Source: Caenorhabditis elegans
Taxonomy: Eukaryota; Nematoda; Chromadorea; Rhabditida; Rhabditidae
Length of the DNA: 64,000 nucleotides
Direction of reading: 5' to 3'
Assembly (NCBI RefSeq): GCF_000002985.6
Contig: NC_003283.11
Span: 19,469,501-19,533,500, forward strand
How positions within the stretch are numbered: the stretch's first letter is position 1; the number at the start of each line of letters is the position of its first letter. Of this stretch, positions 29,761 to 42,600 are shown one piece after another. The position numbers and the translations under genes were made by a program. Below the pieces are notes generated by a model. The model made no database searches. It saw only the letters and a list, made by a program, of their open reading frames with translations, and had not been told where the DNA came from.

Positions 29761-32700
29761 TAACAGACAAAAAATTTGAAAACTCACAGTTTTATATAAC
29801 TTTAACAACCCTGATGCTTTGATCTCCCAACTTTTTATATAAAAACCAACCGTCGTGAAAAGTTTTCTCACCCATTTTTTTGGCTCTGCTTTTTTTGCTG
29901 TGGCTTCAAGTGAAAAGGAGACACTTGTGAGGTCAGGTCAGCTCTCCCCGTTATGTCCAGTATAGAGCCCCCCCCCCCCCCACTATTGTACTTTATTTGT
30001 TATATATCTTAGAAAACTAGGGCGTGCTAGGCGTGTGCGCTGACGGTTTGACAGGAGCAACAGCAGGCGGAGGAACACAGCATATCACCCCTGGGAGCCC
30101 TCTTATTTTCAAATTATGTGAACGTTTCTGCTCATCGTTTCACACGGTTTTCGTCGGCCCATTTTTGGATGTGAATTTCCGCACCGTCTCCGGCGATAAT
30201 CTTGTGTGTGTGTGTGTGTGTCCTGCCCAACTACCTCCATCTGGTGGTGCTCCGGAATTAACTGCTCTCCTCAGATTTCTGTTTGTTTTTGTTCCCAAGA
30301 CCCCCCATCATCACTAGCACACCTATTTTATCGCATTCGTCTCGTTGTTTTTTTTCACTAACTAGGTTACACGGTTTTCTAAAAATTTTCAATTTTTTTT
30401 TTTTTTTTTTTTTTTTTGAAAAAAAATTTCAGTTCTTGACCACCAGACTCAAGAGTCAAGAGACTCAAGTTGGGTAGAGAAGTGGCGGTAGGGGGGAATG
30501 TCCGGTGTGTGTGTGTGTGTGTGTGCTCCGTGAGCAAAAAACAAACAGTTAGGTTATCCTCTAACCTTTTATCCGACGTGAATTTTGAGGCGGCTCGAGT
30601 GCAAAAAATTGTCTTTGACCAGAGCCGTCGCACTTCCGCGAATCGTGGGAATGTTGAAGGAGCCTGGCCGTTCACTTTTCATTTTTGGTTTTCATTTCCT
30701 TTCACCGTAAGGTTAGTAAGGTTGGGCTCAATGTGCTTGTTGGTGAAAATTTTGAGCCCGTTGAGGAAGCTGCTTGATTGAGCTCGAATTTTCATTTCCA
30801 AAATTAAGTTTTGCCAGTAATTTGGGCTTGTTTGGAGCATAATTTTTCTGAAATATTTAGAAAATTTAAGAAAAAAAAGGTTAAAATTACATCCTGAAGC
30901 TTTCAAAAAATATACAAGGTCCAGAAAATTAAAAATTCCATAAACTTTTTTGAAGTTTTAGAAAATTCCTGAAATTTCAAAATGTTATAATTTTACTCGA
31001 AGTAGAATTTTTTTTAATTATGAGAATTTCTGGTGTGTTCAGAAAATTTCCGAAAATTACAGAAAGAATATACAAAAAAAATTTTTTTTTGAATTTTTTG
31101 AAATATCCTGGAATTTTTTGAAATTTTCTGTAGATCTCATAAATTTTAAGAAATTTTTAAAAATTACAAAAAAGTAATTCCCAAAGTATCCGAAATGAAA
31201 TTTTCAAAAAATTCTGGAAGTTTTTTAAAATAATAGGTGAATCCAGTGAAATTCAGTTTAAAAGTTTTGAAATTTTTCAAAAATGTACAGGAAAATTCTA
31301 GCAAATTCAGCATTTTCTGAATTTATGTACTTGAATTTTTATGGAAATTTCTGAATTTTCCTGAAAATGTTAGAAAAAAACTTAAGACTACAACAAATTT
31401 CTAAAAAAAATCTGTGAAAATTCAAAAAAAAAATTCCATAAACTTTCATGAAACTTTCAGAAATTTTTGGGAATATTTTCTAATTTCATGAAAACCGAGC
31501 AAGGTTCATAAGTTTATGGAAAATTTCAAAATATTCAAGGTTTTATAAAGTTTCATGAATTTTTCAGAAAAATCTGAGAAATTTCAAGAAATTCTGAAAT
31601 AAAAAAATTGAAATTTTCAGGTTTTCTGAAAAAATTCAGAAAATTTAATGGAAAAAAAACGAGCAATTCAAAAAAAATTCACGATTTTTGAATTTTCTGG
31701 AATAAAAAAAAATAAAAAAAATTTGCAAAAATTATATTCGAAAAAATCGAATTTTTAAATTTTTGAAATTTTCTGAAGGTTTTTTTTTTGAGTTTGAAAA
31801 AATTCAAAAATTAAAACAAAAAATTCCTAAAAAATATCCGTATTTCCTTGACTTTCTGTAATATTCTGGAATTTTTTCTCCGCATTTCTCTGAATTGCCA
31901 CTAAAACACATTTCCATAGACAATGCACATTCCGACCCCAAAAACAGTATCGAATTTCAGGCCCGCGCCCTAATTAGTTGGCAAGTTTGTTTTGTGTGAA
32001 TCAGGTCAAACAAAATAATCAAATTTCAATGAGCATCCTGTTTTTTTTTCGAAAACAATTGATTTTTAATTTAGCTCCCATCAACTCTAACCCAATACTT
32101 TTTGCTCTTTTTTTCTCCCCCAACCACACACGCGTCGCGTCAAGGAGTTGCACTCATCACTCCAATTTTTTTTGTTCCGCGCGGAAGCTTTTCCCCCCTA
32201 CGTGACGTATCTCCCGTAGAGACCCCTCAACTAGTCAGGCAGCAGGGGCGTATGTGCTCCGAAGCCGGGAGCACATACCAACTCTCGCGCCTTTATCATT
32301 TCATGCCATCTTTTCAAACAATTGCACCATGTGCTTTCAATTGTTTCTTTCTAGGTTTTGGATCAAGTTTTACCGAAATTTTTCATATTCCTGTCCGAAA
32401 TATATTTTTAAGCTTAAGACTAAGCCTTAGGCTTATCTTTGGCCTGAGCCTACTTTTCACCAGAATTTGCAATTGTGACCTTTAAGCCTATATGGCCTAT
32501 TTCTCTAATACTAGGCTTAGTCCTAAGTCTAAGCCCAGTCAATGACTCTGACCCAATAGCTAGCTCAGCTAAGCTGAGACTGAATTTAAGCCAAACAACT
32601 CTTCAATTTAGCCCCAGGTCCCGAGCCTTTAAGCCTTTAACCGTAGGCACTGAGTCTCAGGCCCTTAGCCCCAGGAGGAAATCCCCCAGTTTCAAGCCCT

Positions 32701-33055
32701 TAGCCTGAAATCAGGCCTAAGTCCAAGCTTGATGAAAAGCTTAAGCCTAAACCCCCTCCCACAAAAGTTCAAATTTCACTCCCACCACCTCCAAAAAAAC
32801 CATCCCAGACATTGCGAAAAATCAAGTTTTGCCTAGATTTTCCCGTCCTCCTCCCCCCAAAATCTAATACCTCTCGTCAATAAACAATTGCGTGTCTTGT
32901 CAAGTGGTTCAGGGCTCATCGAGCCCCCCACCCAAGTGACTCATCAAGGGTGTGTACTGCCTAATGTTCTCCTACTCTAATATCATTTTATCAGTTGTAC
33001 AAATGGTTTTCGGCTCGTTTCTTAGTTTTAGGCTCTTGGGCCAAAGTTTTCGGGC
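29761..33055. other. No gene recognised; C tract, GT repeats, AT-rich DNA
   Basis: A 14-base C run (29968-29981), (GT)n at about 30203-30220 and 30506-30523, a long T run at 30392-30417, and AT-rich DNA from 30800 to 31900. 32360-32760 has degenerate TTAGGC/GCCTAA-like sequence. It may include the distal promoter of the Kunitz gene. Confidence 0.5.
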
Positions 33056-33450
33056 TTAGGCTTAGGCTTAGGCTTATGGTTAAGGTTAGGCTTAGGCTTA
33101 AGTTTTGGCTTGGGCATTAGGCTTGGGTTTAGGCTTAGGCTTGGTCATTAGGCTTAGGCTTAGGCTTGGTCAGTAGGCTTAGGCTTAGGCTTAGGCTTAT
33201 AGTTAAGGTTAGGCTTAGGCTTAAGTTTTGGCTTGGGCATTAGGCTTGGGCATTAGGCTTAGGCTTGGTCATTAGGCTTAGGCTTAGGCTTGGTCATTAG
33301 GCTTAGGCTTAGGCTTGGTCATTAGGCTTAGGCTTAGGCTTAGGCTTAGGCTTATGCTTAGGCTAAGGTTTAGGCTTAGAATTGGGTATTAGGCTTAGGC
33401 TTAGGCGTAGGCTTAGGCTTAGGCATAGGCCTAGGTTTAGGCTCAATTTT
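33056..33450. repeat. Interstitial TTAGGC (telomere-type) array
   Basis: Dense TTAGGC hexamers with larger units (GGCTTGGTCATTAGGC) ~160 bp upstream of the Kunitz gene start. Other arrays are at 40795-41235, 43165-43315, 48460-48835 and 59115-59291. Confidence 0.95.
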
Positions 33451-33611
33451 GGAGACATTTTTTTTCGGTTCACCAAGTCAGCTTTTTTACACTTTTTTGT
33501 TAATTTCTTGAACTTTTTTTTTTCAAAAAGTCAGTTTTTTTCCAATTTCTCTCAAATTTATATGGAATTTTTTTTTAATACTTTACCTCAATTTTTTTTT
33601 GTTGCAGGACG

Positions 33612-36600
33612 ATGCCTCCACTCAGGTGGCTCTTTTTAGTACTATGCGCCGTGGTGGCAGTTCGAGCAGCCGATGACAGCCTCATCGGCTCTTTTAAGAC
33701 AATGTTCTTCGGTAATGAACCTGAGAAGACCAACGACTCCGCCACTTCATCACAAAATAATCCTCCGATCAGTTATCACCAGTATGCGACTGCTTCATCA
33801 CCATGTAAGTGGTTTTGTAGATTCAGGATTGTTACAATTTTGGGTCCTGGCACGATAGGTACTGTAGGTGTTCGAAAATTTCTAAAGTTTTCGGATTCTG
33901 CGGAGCTTGGTTGATAGGGGTAAAATTCAGAAGCTCAAAATTTTTTTGACAATTTTTTTGAACATTTTTTTAAATTAAAATTTTATTAATTTCTCAGTCT
34001 TTATACATTTTACTTCTAGTTTATTTAATAATCTGACACACAAACGCTTCAAAGTAACGTCCATAATGCCTAGGTTCCGCCGATTTTGATATTTTGGGTC
34101 CCGCCACGCCGGGTACTGTATCTCCAGCTAAAATTGTTTGAAATTTCAAAATTAACGGAAACTACTCGATATGGGTGTCATTTTTAAGGTATTAGCACGA
34201 GAATATTGATTTTCATAATAAAAATTTAGTAAAATGTCTAGTTTTTTTTTCAGCCAGCCGCTCACAACCTCCATCTGGACAATCTTGTACCCTGCCACGT
34301 CAGATTGGAACTGGACCCTACAGAATTCCAAGATGGTAATGTGTTGTTTTTTTTCAATTTTTGAAAAAAGAGAAAATTTGGGATATTCAAAAAAAAAAAA
34401 AATTTTTTCAAATTTTTCAATTTTTTTTGTTGAAAATCTCTAAACTTTTCCAATTTTTGAAAATCAATAACTAACCCAATTTTTCACCTAATTTCAGGTA
34501 CTATAACCCAGTCCGCGGACGTTGTGAGCTGTTCTATTGGTCCGGTTGCTGTGGAAACGGAAACAATTTCCAGACGTTCCAGACGTGCCAATCGACCTGC
34601 GAAGGTGAGCATTTTTCGGGTTTAGATGTCAATTTCACTTTGCAGAATGTAGAAAAAATAATTATGCCCTAGTGGGGATTGAACCTAAGACCTTCTGTTT
34701 ACAGGCAAATTCCCACTGCGCCACATGGCTCATTTTTTCTCAAAATCCCCAAAAATGTCTTGAAAAAATTGTGCAAAACTTCAGTTTTTTGTACTGTACC
34801 CCAAAATCCAATTTTTTTTTGTTACATTTTCTAGCAAATCACACAAAACAAAAAATGTTTACCCAAGTTGGGGGTCGAACCCTGGTCTTGTGGGCCCAAG
34901 GAAATTCCCACTGCGCCATTCGGACCAAAACATTTTTATCGATTTTTCGTAACTTTTTGTTTAAAAACTAGTGCTAACTAAATTTATCGAACAAAATTCA
35001 CGTAAAATTTAACTTGATCGCCGAGCAATTTTCGGTAAACTCGGTAAACTCGGTAAAGTTTTCAGTTTTCATCAAATTTCTCAGAAAAAATTGAGAATTT
35101 TTTTGGTTCCACATAAACTACAATCTTTATAAACTGTTTTTCTAGCAAATAACACAAAACAAAAATATTCGACCCTAGCGTGGGGTCGAACCCTGGACGT
35201 GAGAGCGCAAGGAAGTTTAAGGAATATCCCACTGCGCCATTCGGACGAATTTTTTTTCGTGGTTTTTAGCGTAAAAACTTGTTTATTATAGGATTTTGAA
35301 TGTAAAAAAAAATTAAACTGTATAAAAAAAGTGTTCTAGCATCCTCGCAAACAACTTCTCAAACTTCTTCTCAAATAGTCTTCTCGACACCTCAACTCTC
35401 TGTATTCCAACCAACTTCCACACAAATCGACGTACTTTTTCAACCGAATCCTCTCAATCATTACCTCTCCATGCCGCCCGTCCTCTGTTCGTGCTGTTTC
35501 CGACCGTACTCCGAGGGTTACGGTAGCTCGAATCTCCTCCGATTCTACTACGACGCTCCGGCGAAACAGTGTCGACAGTTTATTTATAAGGGACTGGGTG
35601 GCTATGGTAATCAGTTTGAGTCGGAGTTCAAGTGCCGAAATTCGTGTGGAGTTAGTGGGCTCGCCGAGCCACAAACACTGGCCACGCCCCCACCGACGAT
35701 GATGGTGACGTCATCAACTTCTCAACTTCCTCCTGTCGTCTATCTTTCAACAGGTTCTTAGCAGTGTTGTTTTTGGTCGCTTTGAGCTTTTTATTGCTTT
35801 TTATTCTTACCTGAAATTTTTTTGTTGTGTGCTGTGAAAATTTTGAAACATTTTACAAAAAAAAATTTGGAAAAAATTTTTTTAAGTCACATTTTTTCTC
35901 AGAATATTATTAAATTGCTAAAAAATTCAAATCTATTGCCTGTTTGCTTCTGAAAAAAGTTATTTCAGTAAATTACACAAAATAAAAAATTTTGACCGCA
36001 GCGGGGAGTCGAACCCCGGTCTCGTGGGTGCAAGGAAAATCGCACTGCGCCATTCAAACAAATTAATTTTTTAGATTTTTTAGTGTTCTTTACACACATT
36101 TGTGCTCAAAAGTAGTTTTCCTAGTACAAAACAGAAAATAAAAATATTTTGACCCCACTGGGAGTCGAACCTTGGTCTTGTGGGGTCAAGGAAAATCCCA
36201 CTGCGCCATTCAAACATTTTTGCCAAAAATCGATATTTTCAGATTTTTCAAACAAATTCTGATCAAGATGTGTGTGTTGTTGTGTTTTCCACATATTCAA
36301 CAGCTTATTCCTCGTGTAAAATCCCCCCCCCCCCCCCCCCCCCATCAACTTAAAACTCACTCGCCCCCTCAAATCAGTGTGTGCTCATTTTCAGTCGATC
36401 CGTGCTCTCAGGACAAGGAACCGGGCGTGGGCGCCGTCCAACTGCCCCGCTTCTTTTTCAACAAGGATTCCCGGATTTGCGAGCAATTCCAGTATTTTGG
36501 CACCGGCGGGAATCGCAATAACTTCCAGACGCTTGAAGAGTGTCAAGCACAGTGTCCAGGTTGTGTAACTGCACCCCCTACTAATTAATCATGCATGAAT

Positions 36601-39600
36601 ATTTACGAAAAATCAATAATTAACATTTTTTGGTTAAAAAATTTTTGGAAGAAAAAAAAAATGTTTCGAATTTTTTTTTTCAAATTTTAATCTTTTCCTT
36701 TCTATTTGCTTTCTTATATCTATATTTTTTGGTATTTCATATAGCCTAGTTCCCGGTGTCGGTTATCACAACATTATTACAAAACTTTACCTCTATGGCA
36801 TGTGCAAAGGGTAGCTGGTGGTGCAAAAATCCAATAATTCCCAATCCCCCAAAAATCAATAAATTTCCAGAAAGCCCGAATCCATGTGCCGTTACCGGTG
36901 GTGCAACACTATCTCCGTGTGCTCCGGGTCAGGGATGTGGTACTGGAAGCTATTGCCACGTCGGAGCCCAGACACAGACCACCGTGTGCTGCCCCAAGCC
37001 GGCGGCCGTCGATCGATGCCAACAACCGTTGAATGTTGGAATTGGTAACTCGAATTTGCAGAGGTAATGAATTTTAGGGAAAAAAGTTTTAAAAAAAGTT
37101 TGACCACAGCGGGAGTCGAACCCCGGTCTTGTGGGCGCAAGGAAATTTAAGGGATACCCCACTGCGCCATTCGGACAAATGTATTTGTTCTGGCGGTTTT
37201 GATCAATTTTCATTACCAATGTTGTTTAAACTCACTTTACAGCACAAAAAGTTAGCACAAAAATTTCACTTCCAGGAAAATTGATTTTCCTATTTTTTAA
37301 AATTTTCTTTAAAAAAATCTTTTTTTTTTAAATTTATTCACACATTTTTTGTCTAAAAACTTTTTTTCTTTCCAAATCACAAAACAAAAAAAAAATTGAC
37401 CACAGCGGGGGCCGAACCCCGGTCGTATTGGCGCAAGGAAAATCAAGGAAAAACCCACTGCGCCATTCGTCCCAAAATTTCAAAATTTTCTTTTTTTTTT
37501 ATTTTCAAGATTGTCATAGTGGCTTCAACTAAATTTTCAAGTAAAGTAACAAAAACAAAAAAAATGTTGGCCACAGCGGGGGTCGAACCCCGGTATTGTG
37601 GGTGCAAGGAAAATCAAGAAAATCACACTGCGCCATTCGGACATTTCTCCTAAAAATCTGAAAACTCTTGAATTTTCTGATTTTTTTTTCAATTTTAAGA
37701 TTTTCCTACCCATATTAATGTGTAAACCAAAAAGAGCTCTCCGAGCTCGCCGAGCAATTTTCCACGTCAAATTCAAATTTTTCAGATGGTACTTCAACCC
37801 GCTTACCCAACAATGCTCAACATGCACTTATCGTGGACTCCAAGGAAATGAGAACAACTTTTTGTCTCAAAATGAATGCGAGCAGTCTTGTTTGGGCGAG
37901 TTTCGAAAAAATGATTGAAAAAAATGATTTTTTTTTGGAAAATACTCAAAATTTCAAATTTCTGATGTTTTTATTGAGTTTAAATTTAAATTATCTAATA
38001 TACCACATCGAACAAAAAAATTTGACCCGAATGGGGGGTCGAACCCTGGTCGCGTGAGCGCAAGGAAATTCGAGGAAAACTCCACTGCGCCACTCGGACA
38101 ATTTTTCGAAAATGTTTAAAATAATCTAGTTTTATCAATTTTTATCTTTTTTCATAGTTTATTTTTAATTTTAATCTCATTTTTTTTCAGTAAACCCCTG
38201 CAAAATCGGCTCTCCATACCGTTCTCAAGGAATCACCGTCCAGTGCTCAGCCATGAGCCCAACTGTGTGCCCAGCTGGCCACTACTGTCATCTCGGAGCC
38301 GACGCAACTACCTCTGTGTGCTGCCAGGCTCTTGGTATGCTTTGAAGCTGAAAATATGTGAAAAATGTCGAAAAAAAATCTTAAATTTCAGTAATTTCTA
38401 ACCAAAAATCCCGAAACTTCTAACCGCGTGAGCATTTTTTTCCCGCAACTTTTCTAACAGTTTCCCCAGTTTTTTTCTAACTTTAAACTTAATTTCAGGA
38501 TATTTTTTGGTGGTTTATGTTGGGTGGAAGGTCTTGGTTATTGGTTCTGGTGTCCAGGTTACGGTACTCAGGGTTACGGTAGGTCAAATTTGGTGTTTGG
38601 AGCATGAAAATTCAACATTTTTGGTTGGGAATGTTGTACTAACGCATGGAAAATGGTTTTGTGGTGGAAGTAGTTAAAATTGAGTAAAAATTGATAAAAT
38701 TCAGGAAATTCTGAGCGATTTGAAACAAAAATTGAAATATTTAAGTAAAAAAAAATAGGTTTTTGCTCTGCTCAAAAATTAAAAATTGAGCCAAAATTTT
38801 GTAAAATTTTAGTTAAAATATTGAATTTTCAGACAAATTTTTGCCGTTTTTGCTCTTTTATTTAAGCGAAAATCACTAATTTCGGCGGAAATGAATAAAT
38901 TTCCAAATAAATCTGATAAAAAATTGTAGAATGTTTGATTTCATTTAAAAAATAAAAATAGTTTGGTGTTTTTTTTTTGGTGAAAAATTCCAAAATTCCA
39001 CTGGAGTTTAGCCCAATTTCTCGAGTTTTTACAGCAAAAATTAACCAATTTTTAGGCTTTTTCTGACTGAAATTGTTAAAACTTAGGCCGAAATTAGTTT
39101 CTTTTTTGAGAAGCAAATCTGTAGTTCCCGTAAAAAATTAAATAAAAATTTGAATTTCCCGCCGAAAATTGACTGAAAATTTGAATTTATTGTCGAAAAT
39201 TAACTGAAAATTTGAATTTTCCCGGCTAAAATTTGACTGAAAATTTGAATTTCCCGTAAAAAAATTGACCAAAAACTGGAGTTTCCAGTCGAAAATAGCT
39301 TGAAAATTTAAATTTCCCACCAAAAATCGGTTGCAAATTTGAATTTCCCGCCGAAAATTGACTGAAAATTGTCTGAAATATTAAATTTATTGCCAAAAAA
39401 AATGTATCCAGCTTTGTGTGATTTTGCTGTTCCTCCCCTCCATATCTTCAATCCCAACAACCAATTTTTCCAGGAAACTCTCCATGCGAAGAAGAGATGA
39501 CTCAAGGTGAGGGCCCATCAGCCCTCACCCGCTTCTACTACGATGCCTCCCAACGGAAGTGTCTCGCCTTCAACTACCTCGGTCTGAAAGGAAATCGTAA

Positions 39601-42600
39601 CAACTTCCAATCCAAAGAGCACTGCGAGAGCACCTGTCCCGTCTGGACCAATCCCTGCGCAATCGGCCAACCAATCATGACAGTCGGGCAGAAGCCGTTC
39701 CAGTGCCACCAGGGAGCCACCTGCTCCACCGGGTACTTCTGCCACCTCGGATACGACGACGCTACCACAGTTTGCTGCCAGTCAGAAGGTGATCCGTGCT
39801 CGCTGGTTGTCAAGGAAGGCTCCGGCAACCATCATCTCTCCCGATGGTTCTACAACTCCAACACTCGACAGTGTCAGCCATTCACTTATACTGGACAGGG
39901 AGGAAATGAGAATAACTTCTTGCTCCGCGAGCATTGTGAGGCGACGTGCCCGGTATGGATCAATGCCTGCCCATCTGGGGAGCCATATCTCCTGCCGAAT
40001 GGGAAACCACAGCCTTGCGATTCGGCGAACGTGAACTCGTGCCCATTGACTCACTGGTGCCACCCAGGGCCTGATGCTTCGACGACTATGTGCTGTCCAG
40101 GGAAGGCTGATCCGTGTACGCAGACTTTGGCTCAGGGAGAGGGACCACTCAGTGTGGCGAGGTAGGTCAAGCAACATCGACAACGCGTTTTGCTCATTTT
40201 AATTTTTAACAGTCCTCAGCCGTCACGTAGTGCCAGGCTGTCCAATTACGGTTTGATCTACAAAAAATGCGGAAATTTTTTGCGAACTCTGCGTCTCATC
40301 TCCCGCATTTTTCGTAGATCTACGTAGATCAAACCAAAATGGGACACTCTGACACCACGTGATCCGTTCAGGAATGTTTTGGCACCTTTAAGTTAGTCAC
40401 AGTTAACTTAGTCTGGGCTCCCTGGGATTGGACCTTCTAGGCTTATGAAATTAGACCCCCATGAACCAGTTACAGAAAAAAGGAGCAAAACATGTTGTAG
40501 AATTACGCCCACCCATACATTTCCAGATTCTACTTCAACGCGCAAAGCCGCACGTGCGACGAGTTCATGTTCCGTGGGCTTAAGGGAAACTCGAACAACT
40601 TTAAGTCCCAGGAAGACTGCGAAAAGGCTTGTCCAGTCCAGCAGAATCCGTGCCCAATCACCATGTCCTCCCTGAAACACTCGGCTAAACTTGTCCCATG
40701 CTCCGCCACAAAGTCCTGTCCGTCCCAGCAGTGGTGTCATTACGGAGAGACCAAGGAGACTACAGTGTGCTGTCCGAATGGTTAGTTAATTTAGTCTTAG
40801 GCTTAGGCTTAGGCTTAGGCTTAGGCTTAGGCTTAGGTTTTTGGCTTAGGCTGAGGCTTAGGCTAAGGCTATCGCTTAGGCTTAGGCTACGGCTCAGGCT
40901 TTGCCTTGGGCTTTGGTTTTGACTCAGGCTCAGGCTCAGGCTTAGGCTTGGGCTGTGAATCAGGCTTAGGCTTAGGCGTAATCTTAGGCTTAGTCTTAGG
41001 CTCAGGCTTAGACTTAGGCTTGGACTTAGGATTAGGCTTTGGCTTAGGTTTAAGCTTTGGCTTAGGCTTAGGTTGAGCCTTAGGCTCAAGTTTAGGATTA
41101 GGTTTTTGACTTAGGCTCAGGCTTAATCTTAGGCTTAGTCTTAGGCTTAAACTCAGGCCTATTCTTAAGCCTAGGCGAGAGGTTCAGGCTTAGGATTAGG
41201 CTTAAGCTTAGGCTTAGGTTTAGGTTTTTGCCATAGAGACGCAGTTACTGAAACCTGATTTATTTAAAAAAACTTCATTTTAAAATTCTCCCGGAAAAAG
41301 TAGAGATGCAGAAAGTGAGTCCGAGCTCAGCGTTTGCTCCAAAATTGGCTGATCCCTCATGCGGAGCCAAATTGTGGAGATCTGCTTTTGACCCTTGTAA
41401 ATCGGACATCCAGCGTGCTCCGACAAATCTTCCTGATCCGCAAAATTAAATTTTTGGCGGCTTTTGGCGCAAAGCTCACCTGCTCCGAATTCCCCATCGC
41501 GTTAAACCAGAAAAACGCGTCACCCGGCTTCGTCCTCACTGCAGCTCCAAGCCTGGGAAAAACAGTTGCTCCACCGCTCTCCGCTGCTCCAAACGCCATA
41601 ATAAGGGTCCCGAACCGGTTCCCATTCACTCTCATCCATTCATCCCACTCCTTTTCGCTGGGGTATAGCAGATAGTCGTGGTGCGCGGCGTAGTGGCCAC
41701 CTGGGTTATAGGACAAAGCCAGGATGTCCTCGGCGGTTTTGAAGTTCAGGTTGGGAAGTAGGTTTTTTGCGGTGTCCCAGATGGATCGAGCTGCCGGGTG
41801 ATCCTCATGGAAGACCTGGGTTCCGTTGGCTCTTCGGATTTTTGAGACTATGTCGTTGCCGTCATCGTTGACTACTAGCTGGAAAATTTCAAACTTGGGA
41901 ATTTTCTTAACATTTTCTTAGTTGAAAGTTTTTGATACTTCCGACCATCGAGGAGATATAGCCATTCAAAAGACGATCCCTATATGTATGATTTTTGTCT
42001 CCTCACACCCTCTCTGGGAGCTCCACGTTAAAAAGCAAAAAAATCTGATCATTTCCTCAGTTGAAAGTTTTTCCTTACCTCTAACCATTGAGGAGATAAA
42101 GCCTTTTAAAGTAGAGAGGACAAAACAGTGAGGGTAAGGGAGAGACGCAGACGACGAGATTACTCTGCGTCTCCTCGCCGCCCACACTCTCTGAGCGCTC
42201 CACCTTTAAAAAGCAAAAAAATCTGATCATTTCCTCTGTTGAAAGTTTTTCCCTACCTCTAACCATTGAGGAGATATAGCCTTTTAAAGTAGAGAGGACA
42301 AAACAGTGAGGGTAAGGAAGAGACGCAGACGACGAGATTACTCTGCGTCTCCTCGCCGCCCACACTATCTGAGCGCTCCAACTTCAAATCCTTCTTACTT
42401 TTGAACTGGTTGAGATATCAAAAAACTTTCAACTGACACAATATTCAAAATTTCCCGATCTTTTCGATAACTATCTTAACCAACCTGCTCCTCAAACTTC
42501 AAATGCTCCATGAGCTCCAAGTGGTCCCGCACTTGCTTGCCCGTGAACAAATCTCTGTAGATCACCAGCCCCGGTCGCCACGCCACAACTTCCACTTTGA

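Noticed and set aside
30024-30781. ORFs of ~100 codons near GT repeats
   Set aside because: Composition is driven by GT and T runs; no splice-consistent extension or recognisable domain.
33673-33858. Alternative frame ORF over the Kunitz gene first exon
   Set aside because: Shadow of the signal-peptide exon, which has correct splice sites and phase.
34663-38099. Functional tRNA genes
   Set aside because: A- and B-box-like sequences are present but acceptor and anticodon stems do not pair well and no Pol III T-run terminator sits at the right place in most copies.
40698-41089. Leu/Ser/Arg/Gly-rich ORFs here and at 43133, 48366, 48612 and 59089
   Set aside because: Translations of TTAGGC hexamers; no coding evidence.
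41966-42365. Minus ORFs starting [13 protein letters not shown]
   Set aside because: They arise from two units of the 178 bp tandem repeat inside a hydroxylase intron.
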